Notes: a model not told the origin generated them from the letters alone. DNA of 64,000 bases from Hymenobacter crusticola (GCF_002154225.1 NZ_MTSE01000001.1:1-64000), one strand, 5' to 3'. Positions 19,051 to 27,925 are shown, counted from the first letter of the stretch. Translations and numbers: made by a program.

Positions 19051-21810
19051 ATGAGAGACAAGTACGAATTTGCGCTTTTCCAATCTTCTACCTTATCTAA
19101 GTTCTTTAAGCGTGTTTCGCAAAAGCTGGTTCCTACGCTCGAGCCTGCTTACGTAACGGCCCCACGTCAAACAGGGTTGGTTAGTCGCAATTTCAAATCC
19201 GCTTTCGTACTCTCGGCGTTGCTCGGCAGCGCGGGTGTACATCAGCAAGCTCTAGCACAAGCGGCTATTTTCAACGCTAGCCCAAGCGCACAGCCTGGCG
19301 ATGCAATTAGTCTGCAAGGAAATTTCGGAGCGGCCGCGAAAGTGTACCTAGCCCCTGGCACCTCTACTGGCCGCATGCCCATGCCTGCGCTCATTCAAAG
19401 TGCCGGTCAAACCACCGTGTCTATTCCCATGAACGTAAGCCAAGACGTTTACCAAGTGTGGGTAGAAGAGAACGGCCAACGCAGCTCCAGCGTCTACATC
19501 AACCAAGCGCGCGGGATGCACTTCGACTCACCCGAAGTGGTAGCTGGCGGTCCTTTGCGCATCTTCGGCCGTAACCTGATGCTACCTGGTAGCACTCCTC
19601 AAGTGCGCTTCGTAGCGCAAAATGGCGGCGCAGGCAGCGGCACTGCTACCATAAATGCCAGCCAGAGCGACGCATATACGCTCAAAATGACGGTACCTAG
19701 CTCCCTCCAACCAGGTACCCGCTACGATGTGTTCGTCACCAACGGTCGTGGCGGCAACGCCGGCGAAACGAAGCTAGAGCAGACCATAACGGCCATCAAC
19801 GGCGGTACTGACTACTTCAACCTTGGTGTGCCGTGGGCTGCTAAGCTCAACTACTACGGCAACGTGTACAACGTAAAAACTGATCCTCGCCTCAGCAAAC
19901 ACGCCACAGGCAACGGCCAAGTCAGCGACCATGAAGCAATTCAGGAGGCTATCGACAAGGCAGGCGCCGCTGGTGGTGGCGTAGTGTACTTGCCCGCTGG
20001 CACCTATAAGCTAGCACCAGGCTGGGGCTTGTGCATCTACATGCAAAACCGGGTTGTGCTCAAAGGCGACGGAAAAGACCAGACCACTATCAAGTTCGGC
20101 TACGGCGCGCCCGCCCCAGACAAGTGGGGTATCATCTGGAATGAAACCCAGCAATCGGGCCTTGCCGACTTAAGCATGGTCAACGTAAACGAATCAGGTA
20201 AGTGGGTACAGAACTGGACTGGCCGCGGCACGGAAGTATTTATGCAGCGCGTTCGTTTTAACATGGACCGCGGCGACTGGCTCTGGTGGGCTAACTCCAA
20301 TAAAGTATCGATTACGAACTCCGAGTTTATTCAAGGAATCGACAGCGAATCCGGTTTCCATGGTCCGCTTCAGTTGAACGGGTGCACTAACTTCATCTTT
20401 GCGAACAACGACGTAACCTACGCAGTAGATGGCATCAACCTGAATAGCGCCCACGACGGCGTTTTTGAAAACAACCGCGTGTACCGGGATGGTAGCGCCC
20501 GCTACCCCACCAACATTACGAACCACGTTCTAGTACTCAACTTTGCCGAGAACGTAGCAGTAACCAACAGCTTATTTAAAGTAATCAACGGCCCAGCCCA
20601 GAACTCCAACGACGGAGAAACCATCATTGCGGAGGGTGGCGGCGGCCACGGTCAGCGCATCGACGAAGATGCTGGTACCGTAAGCGTTGCTACCGCCACG
20701 ACGCTGCGGGATAACAACCGCAACTGGGGCGCAGTAACGTTGAAGCCAGTTGTAGCCATTGTGAGCGGTAAAGGCATGGGTCAGTTCCGCACCATCACAA
20801 GCCGTAGCGGCAACACGCTCACCATCAATCGGCCGTGGGATGTGATACCGGGTGCCGGCAGCCACTATGCCATCTTCAACTGGGGCTCGCGCAACTGGCT
20901 GATCAAGAACAACACGATGGAAGGCAACCGCCGCGGTGTGACGCTTTACCAGAACGCCTCCTTGGAAGTAGCCGTGGTGGATAACAAGCTAATCAACAGT
21001 GGTTCCATCGACCTGACGCCCTGGCAGATGGATAACTCCAGTGCTGGTGTTCCGCAGGAATTCCTGCCCATGTACAACAACCAAATCATTGGCAACGACG
21101 TGGCAAACCTAGATGGCTCCAACGGGGTATTCATCGGGGTACACACAGTGCAGCACATTCAGGCCCAAACCTTCGGCACCTCCGTTGTGAACTTGGAAGT
21201 GCGCAACAACAAACTCACGGCTGGTAAACCCAACATTCCGGCGATTGTAGACGCCCACTTTCCAGAAGGCTACCTCAACTACCTAGAGTTTCACCCCTGG
21301 ACAGAAGAATACGTGGACGAAGGCATCCCGGCTGTACTCGGCACCATCTTTCAGAACAACACCGCCATTAACTGCGACAATGCGGTGCACCTGAACTCAG
21401 GCTCGTATAACACGCTGGTGTGCAACATGAACATGGTGAACTCACGCAACTTGATGCGCGACGAGCGCTTCAACAGAGTGAACCGCGGCTCGGTAGCTAC
21501 TACCCAAAACTGCGCCGGCACTGCCGTGCTAGCTTCGGCCACCGCCAACGCTACCAAGGCTGCAATGACTGTATATCCAAACCCAACGCAAGGTGATTTC
21601 ACGCTAGAGTACTCAGCCAGCACCGCCCAAAACGCTGTGCTTACCCTCACCGATGGTCTAGGTCGTCAGGTGCAGCAGCAGCAGGTAGCCTTGCGCACCG
21701 GCACTAACCAAGTACCAGTACAAGCTTCCCGCCTAGCCCAGGGCCTTTACCAGCTGATCCTACGCACCGCCGATGGCCAGCAACACGCCCAGAAAGTAGT
21801 TATTGAATAG
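19051..21810 (+). CDS. T9SS-secreted right-handed beta-helix protein (pectate-lyase-like)
   Basis: A 919-residue protein probably exported by the type IX system and acting on polysaccharide outside the cell. After a long basic N-region a hydrophobic segment (FKSAFVLSALLGSAG, near residues 49-63) ends at QALAQ, a signal peptidase site. Two IPT/TIG-like segments (about 75-240) precede the glycan-active part, which opens with SDHEAIQEAIDKAGAAGGGVVYLPAGTYKL, here near 300-330, the typical start of pectate-lyase-3-type folds, followed by many beta-helix coils rich in N-x-I/V (for example NNTMEGNRRGVTL). The last 75 residues form a T9SS type A sorting domain (VYPNPTQGDFTLEYS; GLYQLILRTADG). The substrate is unknown. 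ATG 19051 is preferred to the longer frame from 18976. Confidence 0.85.
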   Translation: MRDKYEFALFQSSTLSKFFKRVSQKLVPTLEPAYVTAPRQTGLVSRNFKSAFVLSALLGSAGVHQQALAQAAIFNASPSAQPGDAISLQGNFGAAAKVYLAPGTSTGRMPMPALIQSAGQTTVSIPMNVSQDVYQVWVEENGQRSSSVYINQARGMHFDSPEVVAGGPLRIFGRNLMLPGSTPQVRFVAQNGGAGSGTATINASQSDAYTLKMTVPSSLQPGTRYDVFVTNGRGGNAGETKLEQTITAINGGTDYFNLGVPWAAKLNYYGNVYNVKTDPRLSKHATGNGQVSDHEAIQEAIDKAGAAGGGVVYLPAGTYKLAPGWGLCIYMQNRVVLKGDGKDQTTIKFGYGAPAPDKWGIIWNETQQSGLADLSMVNVNESGKWVQNWTGRGTEVFMQRVRFNMDRGDWLWWANSNKVSITNSEFIQGIDSESGFHGPLQLNGCTNFIFANNDVTYAVDGINLNSAHDGVFENNRVYRDGSARYPTNITNHVLVLNFAENVAVTNSLFKVINGPAQNSNDGETIIAEGGGGHGQRIDEDAGTVSVATATTLRDNNRNWGAVTLKPVVAIVSGKGMGQFRTITSRSGNTLTINRPWDVIPGAGSHYAIFNWGSRNWLIKNNTMEGNRRGVTLYQNASLEVAVVDNKLINSGSIDLTPWQMDNSSAGVPQEFLPMYNNQIIGNDVANLDGSNGVFIGVHTVQHIQAQTFGTSVVNLEVRNNKLTAGKPNIPAIVDAHFPEGYLNYLEFHPWTEEYVDEGIPAVLGTIFQNNTAINCDNAVHLNSGSYNTLVCNMNMVNSRNLMRDERFNRVNRGSVATTQNCAGTAVLASATANATKAAMTVYPNPTQGDFTLEYSASTAQNAVLTLTDGLGRQVQQQQVALRTGTNQVPVQASRLAQGLYQLILRTADGQQHAQKVVIE

Positions 21811-21869
21811 TCTAGCTACTTCTTAAACTAAAAGATATTTGTTACTATACTACTGATTACTAACGCTAT

Positions 21870-21935
21870 CTTACTCTACAAACAACAGAAGCGCGACCTA
21901 GGCCTAGGTCGCGCTTCTGTTGTTTGTAGAGTAAG
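21870..21935. terminator. Perfect 66-bp loopless palindrome
   Basis: Bases 21870-21902 are the exact reverse complement of 21903-21935; no base is unpaired and the centre is CCTAGG. It lies between convergent genes (beta-helix protein and DsbA-like protein) and probably acts as a bidirectional terminator. Confidence 0.8.
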
Positions 21936-21941
21936 AACAAA

Positions 21942-22634
21942 TCAGCAGGCACCATCCACATCGCAGGCAGCACCTTCGGCACCGGCTACTACTACGGGCT
22001 GTTCTTCGCTTTGCACCTTTTGCAGCACTTCCAGGAAAAGCTCCGATGGCTGCGCGCCAGACACGGCGTACTTATTATTAAACACGAAAAAGGGCACGCC
22101 ACGGGCACCTACCTGCTGCGCTTCGTATTCATCGAGGCGCACTTGCTGGGCGTATGCTTCCGTTTCGAGAAGGCGGGTTACTTCCATTGCGTCCAAGCCT
22201 AGCTCGGCGCCAAGCTGGGCCAGCGTATTTAGGTCGCCTACGTTTTTACCTTCCACAAAGTAGGCGGCAAACACACGCTCTTCGGCAGCATCCTGCAAGC
22301 CGTGGGCCGCAGCTAAGTGTAAGAACCGGTGGGCCAAAAAGGTATTCGTCGGGATCATCCGGTCGAAGTCGTAGTGCAGGCCTACCTCGGCGGCAATGAC
22401 CGCCATATGGTCGTTCATCTGCTTGCCTTGTTCCACCGACACGCCTTTGCGCGCTGCCAGCAACTCGTGAATGCTCTGCCCAGGAACAGTTTGCATGTTG
22501 GGGTCGAGTTCAAAGCTGCGCCACTGCACTTCTACCGTCTCACGGCCGGCAAATTGTTGCAGGGCATTTTCGAACTTCCGCTTGCCAATGTAGCAAAACG
22601 GGCACATGATATCGGACCAGATTTCTACTTTCAT
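21942..22634 (-). CDS. DsbA family oxidoreductase, FrnE-like
   Basis: A 230-residue thioredoxin-fold protein of the FrnE/2-hydroxychromene-2-carboxylate isomerase-like group. The active site is CPFC at residues 11-14 in WSDIMCPFCYIGKRKF; the cis-Pro loop is GARGVPFFVFN near 177-187, and the helical insertion between is typical. There is no signal peptide, so it acts in the cytoplasm. A short cysteine-bearing tail (AACDVDGAC) ends the protein and may form an extra thiol pair or metal site. Start ATG 22634. It is divergent from the YdeI-like gene. Confidence 0.9.
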   Translation of the reverse strand: MKVEIWSDIMCPFCYIGKRKFENALQQFAGRETVEVQWRSFELDPNMQTVPGQSIHELLAARKGVSVEQGKQMNDHMAVIAAEVGLHYDFDRMIPTNTFLAHRFLHLAAAHGLQDAAEERVFAAYFVEGKNVGDLNTLAQLGAELGLDAMEVTRLLETEAYAQQVRLDEYEAQQVGARGVPFFVFNNKYAVSGAQPSELFLEVLQKVQSEEQPVVVAGAEGAACDVDGAC

Positions 22635-22727
22635 CTTCTGCTATCGTTTGCTTGCAAAAGCGTTTTGGTGGCGAAAAAGTTTGTTCGGTCTATATACTGC
22701 CCGCTGCGCGCCCTTCCCCCTCCTCCG

Positions 22728-23225
22728 ATGAAAGATACGCCTCTCTCCTTCCAAGCGCTGTTAGAACCAGGCGGACCTAGCTTTATGCCCATGACAATTC
22801 TGCTTGTTCCCCTGGCCGTGGTAGAAGACCTAGGAGGCAAAGCCGTGCGGCGCGTCGTGAGTACGCTGAATGGGCACACGTTCCGGCTAGGGTTGCACCC
22901 GCTCAAAACTGGTGAACGATACCTGATGATCAGCAAAGAGGTGCGTAAGCAAGTTGGTATCCGCTTAGGCGACCAAGTAGCCGTCACGCTCACTCCGGAC
23001 CCCGAACCCGACGCGGTTGACTTACCCGCCGAGTTTGCCCAAGCCCTGGCGGAGTGGCCCGAAGCAGAAGCAGGCTTTTTGCGGCTGACGCCTAGTATGA
23101 AACGTGCCCTTGTCCAGCATATCCGCAGTGCCGTGCGAGCAGAAACCCGCGCCGAGCGCATTGTAAAAGCGCTGCACTTGTTGGCGGCGGGCCGTCATCC
23201 ATTTGGCTCCACCGCGCGTGACTAA
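22728..23225 (+). CDS. YdeI-like protein (DUF1905 plus OmdA-type domain)
   Basis: A 165-residue cytoplasmic protein. The N-terminal about 85 residues match the DUF1905 pattern (VVSTLNGHTFRLGLHPLKTGERYLMISKEVRKQVGIRLGDQV, given here in pieces as VVSTLNGHTFRLGL and KEVRKQVGIRLGDQV). The C-terminal part (FAQALAEWPEAEAGFLRLTPSMKR...IRSAVRAETRAERIVKAL) matches the YdeI/OmdA-type helical domain linked to bacteriocin and antimicrobial-peptide tolerance in enterobacteria; a role here is not shown. ATG 22728 is the natural start; a frame running back to 22329 only overlaps the DsbA-like gene. Confidence 0.85.
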   Translation: MKDTPLSFQALLEPGGPSFMPMTILLVPLAVVEDLGGKAVRRVVSTLNGHTFRLGLHPLKTGERYLMISKEVRKQVGIRLGDQVAVTLTPDPEPDAVDLPAEFAQALAEWPEAEAGFLRLTPSMKRALVQHIRSAVRAETRAERIVKALHLLAAGRHPFGSTARD

Positions 23226-23237
23226 GCCGCAGGCTTA
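23223..23237. terminator. Small hairpin made of two facing stop codons
   Basis: TAAGCC (23223-23228) pairs with GGCTTA (23232-23237) around a GCA loop. The stem contains both the stop codon of the YdeI-like gene and that of the convergent YciE/F-like gene. A six-base stem is weak as a terminator. Confidence 0.35.
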
Positions 23238-23738
23238 CAGATTAGCAGCTTGTCGAAGGATGTTGTTCTGAGAAATGTGGTTGAGGATTGCGTTCGTGTT
23301 TTTTTCTTCGAGCAGCGTTTCGCGCAAAAGGTTAGCTACTTCCGTTAGCCCTAGCTCATCGGCGAGGTAAGCAGCCGTGCCGTAGCTAGCTATTTCGTAG
23401 TATTCGATCTTTTGCATCCCAACGATTAGAGCAGTATCCACAATGGGCTCTACTCCGCCTTTGCTTAGCAGCCGCTCACTTTCGGCGAGTAAGCCTTTTA
23501 TGCTAGGGTTGTCGTCGTTGCCAGCTGATATACCAAGGTGTTTGGCAGCTTTTTCCAACCGCTTCACTTGCATCCCGGTTTCTTTCCAGTGCAAATCAAG
23601 CACTGCTTTCAACTCTTCGTTGCACGCTTTCTCAATCAGCCGTGGTATTCCAACCAGCAATTGATTTTCGGCGCTATGTAGCATCTGTATTTCATGAGCA
23701 AGCAGTTCTTTGAGCTCTCGTAGCGCTTCCATGAGCAT
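23235..23738 (-). CDS. Ferritin-like YciE/YciF family protein (DUF892)
   Basis: A 167-residue all-helical protein of the DUF892 (YciE/YciF) family, a ferritin-like four-helix bundle induced under stress in enterobacteria. Metal-ligand-type residues are visible: E16 and H23 region in AHEIQMLHSAENQL, ExxH-like LHWKETGMQVKRLE (near 49-62), and the second pair IEYYEIASYGTAA and ETLLEEKNTNAIL. No signal peptide. Start ATG 23738, with ATG 23732 an alternative. The neighbours (DUF2382 and YdeI-like genes) suggest a stress context. Confidence 0.88.
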   Translation of the reverse strand: MLMEALRELKELLAHEIQMLHSAENQLLVGIPRLIEKACNEELKAVLDLHWKETGMQVKRLEKAAKHLGISAGNDDNPSIKGLLAESERLLSKGGVEPIVDTALIVGMQKIEYYEIASYGTAAYLADELGLTEVANLLRETLLEEKNTNAILNHISQNNILRQAANL

Positions 23739-24023
23739 TGGTAGTCAAGAGAATGTTACCCTGTGGCTTACAAACCCTTACGCATGAGTCTCGCGATAGT
23801 TCTTACGACCTAGGCTCTCCGAAACCTTGGCAGGCTGAAGTGCAGAACTAATGCTTGCACGCGTTGCACAAAACAGCACCCAAAAGCGGCCTTGCTTCGC
23901 CGGCTCATCCTAGCTCCTGTGTAGTGTACGCGCCCGAACGCGCAGCCCTTGTTCGCCGTAAGCCCATTGGCGCGGCGCATATCAGGCCGGGCTTTCTCTT
24001 TCGCATCTCACCCAACCCCCACT
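23739..24023. other. Intergenic region, nothing recognised
   Basis: The 285 bases between the divergent ferritin-like gene and the Gly/Ser/Thr-rich protein gene show no convincing promoter match, repeat or RNA. Confidence 0.3.
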
Positions 24024-24386
24024 ATGAAAACTACGCTCGCACTCGTAGCCGCCTTGGCCGCTACGCTCGGCACCGCCGCCGCCCAAACCACAGGCAGCCC
24101 AAACACGGGTAGCACCACGGGCGGCTCAGGCAGCAGCACCACTGGTGGCGGCACCTCCCACCCTAGCGCCTCGAAGGTAAACTACAAGCCCGGCGGCGGT
24201 ACGAAGGAAGTGTCCAAAACCAGCAAAAACCAGATCACGCGCTCGGGCGGACAGGGCCACAACACCACGCCCCCACCCAAAGGCAAGATTCAGATGGCAC
24301 CTACTACCCCCTCGAAGCAGGGCGGTGCAACTGGCTCCGGCAATAGCGAAACCATGCAGAAGAACTCAGCGGGCAAACGCCAGTAA
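24024..24386 (+). CDS. Small secreted Gly/Ser/Thr-rich protein
   Basis: A 120-residue protein with a clear signal peptide (MKTTLALVAALAATLGTAAAQ). The mature part is low complexity, rich in glycine, serine, threonine and lysine (TTGGSGSSTTGGG, PGGGTKEVSKTSKNQ) and probably disordered. No family is recognised. The start ATG 24024 gives the signal peptide; an extension back to 23949 adds unrelated residues. It lies 30 bases upstream of the aldo/keto reductase gene. Confidence 0.65.
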   Translation: MKTTLALVAALAATLGTAAAQTTGSPNTGSTTGGSGSSTTGGGTSHPSASKVNYKPGGGTKEVSKTSKNQITRSGGQGHNTTPPPKGKIQMAPTTPSKQGGATGSGNSETMQKNSAGKRQ

Positions 24387-24416
24387 TAGCGCTGCTTAGC
24401 ATTTCACGCACACTTT

Positions 24417-25409
24417 ATGGAATACAAAGAATTAGGCGACTCCGGTATTAAGACGTCCGTCATCACCTTTGGTAGCTGGGCTGCCGGCGGCTGGATGTGG
24501 GGTGGCACCGAACAAAACGATGCTGTAGGGGCTATTCATGCGGCCTACGACCTAGGAGTTACCTCCATTGACACGGCTCCCATCTACGGGCAGGGCCTGA
24601 GCGAAGAGATTGTGGGCGAAGCCATCAAGAGCTTACCCCGCGACAAGGTGCAGATCCTGACCAAATTCGGCATGCGCTGGGACCTTGCAAAAGGAGACTT
24701 TGGCTTCAAAACCAAGGACAACAATGGCCACGACCTCGACGTGTACAAGTACGCGGCGCCCGAAAGCATTATCAAAGAGTGCGAAGATAGCCTGCGCCGT
24801 CTCGGCACCGACTACATCGACCTCTACCAAATTCATTGGCCCGACGTAACCACGCCCATTGCCGACACCATGGGCGCCGTAGCTAAGCTTATTGAACAAG
24901 GCAAAGTGCGCGCAGTAGGCGTGAGCAACTACTCAGTGGAACAGATGCAGGAAGCCGAGCAAACGGTGAAGCTAGCGTCGAACCAAGTGCCGTATAGCAT
25001 GGTGAAGCGCGACATCGAGCGCGATGTGGTGCCTTACTGCCTGGAGCACAACAAAGCTATTCTGGCTTATAGTCCCATGCAGCTGGGTTTGCTGACGGGC
25101 AAAGTAACGCCGGGCTACCAGTTTGGCGAAGGAGACCTGCGCAAGAACAACCCATTGTTTTCGGGCGATAATCTGACGCGGGTAAACGGCTTCCTGGATA
25201 AGATTAAGCCCTTGGCCGAAAGCAAAAATGCAACGCTGGCCCAAGTGGTATTGCGCTGGACCATCGAGCAGCCCGGCATTACGGTAGCTTTGGTGGGAGC
25301 TCGCAACGCTGACCAAGCCGCTCAAAACGCAAAGGCCGTCGACGTGAAGTTGTCGGCCGAGGAGCTGGATTTTATTACCAAACAGCTCAACCAACTTCAA
25401 CTAGCCTAG
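24417..25409 (+). CDS. Aldo/keto reductase
   Basis: A 330-residue NADPH-dependent aldo/keto reductase with a TIM-barrel fold. The catalytic tetrad is visible as D52, Y57, K83 and H140 (DTAPIYGQG, ILTKFGMRW, YQIHWPD). The C-terminal coenzyme-binding segment is VALVGARNADQAAQNAKAV near 292-310. The start MEYKELGDSGIKTSVITFGSW is typical. Substrate unknown. Terminator hairpin follows. Confidence 0.93.
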   Translation: MEYKELGDSGIKTSVITFGSWAAGGWMWGGTEQNDAVGAIHAAYDLGVTSIDTAPIYGQGLSEEIVGEAIKSLPRDKVQILTKFGMRWDLAKGDFGFKTKDNNGHDLDVYKYAAPESIIKECEDSLRRLGTDYIDLYQIHWPDVTTPIADTMGAVAKLIEQGKVRAVGVSNYSVEQMQEAEQTVKLASNQVPYSMVKRDIERDVVPYCLEHNKAILAYSPMQLGLLTGKVTPGYQFGEGDLRKNNPLFSGDNLTRVNGFLDKIKPLAESKNATLAQVVLRWTIEQPGITVALVGARNADQAAQNAKAVDVKLSAEELDFITKQLNQLQLA

Positions 25410-25426
25410 CTTTTTGCTGCCAGTAG

Positions 25427-25466
25427 AAAAAAGCGCTGCCTAGGAAGGCAGCGCTTTTTTTGTGCA
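25427..25466 (+). terminator. Intrinsic terminator after the aldo/keto reductase
   Basis: A 14-bp perfect stem (25427-25440 with 25447-25460) and 6-nt loop, followed by T residues: the classic form. Confidence 0.85.
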
Positions 25467-25703
25467 TAATTCTGGTCGAAAAGTGGTTAGCGCGAAAGAA
25501 ATAAGAAGCAACGGAGGGATACGCTCGAAAAGGGAATCAGCTACCCTGTAATGCCCATAATGCCTCAAGTGCCGGGCGCGCACTAGTGCCTTTTACGTGC
25601 CGAAATACCGTATGAACGCCTATTTCCAAGTAACCTCAACCATAACACCCTGCTAGCGAGGGCGTATAGCCTAGCACACCACTTTGCTAGAGAGCTATTC
25701 ATA

Positions 25704-26168
25704 ATGAGTGCCACCCAGGATTTAAGTCAACAGGCCGTGCCAGACCCGCAGCGCATTTCGCCAACGGTGCCGGATCAGGTGACCATTCCGGTGATTGAGG
25801 AATACCTCCAGATCGGGCGCGAAGTGGTAGAAACGGGCCGCGTACGCATCACCAAAAGCGTGACGCAAACGCCGGAAGCTGCCGTGATACCACTCGTGCA
25901 CGAGGAAGTGAGCGTAGAACGTGTGGCCTGCAACCAATACGTCGACGTGGCGCCTGCCATGCGGCAAGAAGGCGAAGTAACCATTATTCCGGTGGTGCGC
26001 GAGGTGATCGTCAAACGGCTGCTTGTGGTAGAAGAACTACACATCACGAAGCGCCGGGTAGAAACCCTGGAAACGCAGCAAATAGTACTGCGCAAAGAGG
26101 AAGTGCATGTAGAACGCATCACTCCTGACAATGCTCCGGCTGCTCCTGTTGCTCCCACAACACCCTAG
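25704..26168 (+). CDS. DUF2382 (YsnF/AvaK-like) stress protein
   Basis: A 154-residue protein that is almost wholly one DUF2382 domain: VTIPVIEEYLQIGREVVETGRVRI near 26-49 (given as VIEEYLQIGREVVETGRVRI), then charged strands ending in VEVERI-like elements (LHITKRRVETLETQQIVLRK). DUF2382 proteins are linked to general stress responses; the biochemical role is unknown. No signal peptide. The next gene carries the same domain, so the two are related by duplication of the domain. Confidence 0.85.
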   Translation: MSATQDLSQQAVPDPQRISPTVPDQVTIPVIEEYLQIGREVVETGRVRITKSVTQTPEAAVIPLVHEEVSVERVACNQYVDVAPAMRQEGEVTIIPVVREVIVKRLLVVEELHITKRRVETLETQQIVLRKEEVHVERITPDNAPAAPVAPTTP

Positions 26169-26241
26169 CTTTTTGCCTCTCTTTACCCTTACATAGTACT
26201 CTTTTTTCTCCCAACCACTCCCTAACCTAATCTTTAAGATC

Positions 26242-27171
26242 ATGTCTCAGACCGTAGTAGGATTTTTCGACACCGCTGCCGAAGCGCAGCAAGCTGCCCA
26301 ACAACTAGCCGCTGCCGGCTTTAGCCTAGATAGCGTAGACGTAGCTCAGTCATCACAAGGTGGCAACTACTATAATAGTGGCTCTTCCACGAGTGGCGCC
26401 AACCGCGACTCATCTGACTACCAGAATACGAGCGGTACTGTAACCGAAGGTGCTGCTGATGCCGCTGGCCGTACGGGTGACAGCATCGGTAACTTCTTCA
26501 GCAACCTCTTCGGCGGCGATGACGACGACGATACGCGCCGTTATTCGCACGTAGCTCGCAACTCGGGCTCTATTGTAACAGTGCACGTAAGCTCGGCTGA
26601 AAACGCCCAGCGTGCTGCTGAAATTCTTGACGCCGCTGGCGCCGTAGACGTAGATGAGCGCGCTGCTCAATCGGGCTACCAAGCCAACAACTACGCTGCT
26701 AACACTGGCACGCAAGCTACCACCACTGATGGCCAATTATCGGCCCAAGTGATTGAGGAAAACCTACAAGTAGGCAAGCGTACGGAGCAAACCGGCGGTG
26801 CTCGCCTGCGTAGCCGCATCGTAGAGCGCCCAGTAGAAGCCAGTGTACGTCTGCGTGAGGAGCACGTTACGGTGCAACGCAACCCCGTGAACCGTCCGGC
26901 TACTGAAGCTGATTTCGCTGCTTTCAAAGAAGGCGATGTTGAAATCACGGAAAGCGCTGAGCGCGCCGTAGTGGGCAAAGAAGCTCGCGTGGTGGAAGAA
27001 GTAACGCTAGGCAAAGAAGTAACCGAGCGTGAAGAAACCATTCACGACACGGTGCGCAAAACGGAAGTAGACGTGGAACAACTGCCCAACAGCGGCACGA
27101 CCACTACCACCAATACGAACACCACGAATACGACGAATAACACAAATAATTCAGACTCTAACTCTTACTAG
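26242..27171 (+). CDS. Stress protein with N-terminal YflT-like and C-terminal DUF2382 domains
   Basis: A 309-residue protein. Residues 1-35 (TVVGFFDTAAEAQQAAQQLAAAGF) and the later SIVTVHVSSAENAQRAAEILDAAGA segment (near 108-132) form a ferredoxin-like general-stress-protein-17M (YflT) type module; a Gly/Ser/Asp-rich insert with five consecutive Asp near 93-97 separates its halves. DUF2382 occupies about 165-275 (VIEENLQVGKRTEQTGGARL). The tail is low complexity Thr/Asn. It is a paralogue in its C-terminal domain of the gene just upstream and is probably expressed with it. Confidence 0.85.
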   Translation: MSQTVVGFFDTAAEAQQAAQQLAAAGFSLDSVDVAQSSQGGNYYNSGSSTSGANRDSSDYQNTSGTVTEGAADAAGRTGDSIGNFFSNLFGGDDDDDTRRYSHVARNSGSIVTVHVSSAENAQRAAEILDAAGAVDVDERAAQSGYQANNYAANTGTQATTTDGQLSAQVIEENLQVGKRTEQTGGARLRSRIVERPVEASVRLREEHVTVQRNPVNRPATEADFAAFKEGDVEITESAERAVVGKEARVVEEVTLGKEVTEREETIHDTVRKTEVDVEQLPNSGTTTTTNTNTTNTTNNTNNSDSNSY

Positions 27172-27195
27172 TTAAGCAACTAGAGATTGTGTATT

Positions 27196-27228
27196 AAAAG
27201 CGGCGGCTCCTATGGAGTCGCCGCTTTT
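27196..27228 (+). terminator. Terminator hairpin after the DUF2382 gene
   Basis: A 15-bp stem with one G-U pair (27196-27210 with 27214-27228) and a 3-nt loop, 24 bases after the stop codon, followed by a T-rich stretch. Confidence 0.75.
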
Positions 27229-27319
27229 GCTTTTTAGCGTGAGCTAGGTATATGACAGCTTCGTATCTTCGAGAGTAACGAGTGCTGTCCTTTTGTTTTC
27301 GTGTTTTAACCGAAGCAGT

Positions 27320-27925
27320 ATGAAAACGAGGTTGCTTTTGGTGATCCTTCTTCCAACTGTTTCCTACGCCCAAATGCCAGCGCGCTCTTATTGGCAGTGG
27401 GGCGTCAAAGCAGGTGTAGCAAATGCCTGGCTGCGACACGATCAATACCAGCATGCCCACCTAGGTCCGACACTTGGGCTAACGGGCGGACGTTACTTCC
27501 GTGCCTCGCGGTTGAGCTTTGGCGCCGACTTGGTGTATGAGCAACGCCGCCTCCTAGTGCCCACGCTAAACGCCGCCACTACCTTTTCCTATCTGACGCT
27601 ACCCGTGTACGTGCGCACAGGCTCTGCCCACGACCGATTTCATCTGCTGCTAGGAGCTAGCTTTTCGAGCGTTATTTCCCCGGTAGCCCCTATTAGTACT
27701 ACTACGCAAGACTGGCACTTCCACCACCAAGACTGGGGCCTTGTGGCCGGGATGGAATTCCGGGTAGGAAAAAGTTACCCAATCGAAACAACGCTTGGTC
27801 CGTTGCTACGCTACGGCATTGGTCCTACAGTAGAGGTTCGCAACCCGCGGTATTATGAAAGCCAGTCAACCGTTCTGGTAGGGCTAACAGCCACGGTTTT
27901 GTTTCACCCAGCGGTAATAGAATAG
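27320..27925 (+). CDS. Small outer-membrane beta-barrel protein
   Basis: A 201-residue protein with a signal peptide (MKTRLLLVILLPTVSYAQ). The rest alternates short aromatic/polar strands (YWQWGVKAGVANAWLR, LSFGADLVYEQRRLL, FHLLLGASFSSVI, STVLVGLTATVLF) typical of an eight-stranded porin-family/OmpA-like barrel. Ligand or role unknown. ATG 27320 gives the signal peptide. Confidence 0.75.
   Translation: MKTRLLLVILLPTVSYAQMPARSYWQWGVKAGVANAWLRHDQYQHAHLGPTLGLTGGRYFRASRLSFGADLVYEQRRLLVPTLNAATTFSYLTLPVYVRTGSAHDRFHLLLGASFSSVISPVAPISTTTQDWHFHHQDWGLVAGMEFRVGKSYPIETTLGPLLRYGIGPTVEVRNPRYYESQSTVLVGLTATVLFHPAVIE

Noticed and set aside
22329..22727. Upstream extension of the YdeI-like reading frame (298-residue form)
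   Set aside because: The extra part lies antisense to the DsbA-like gene and shows no protein-like pattern; the DUF1905 domain begins right after ATG 22728.
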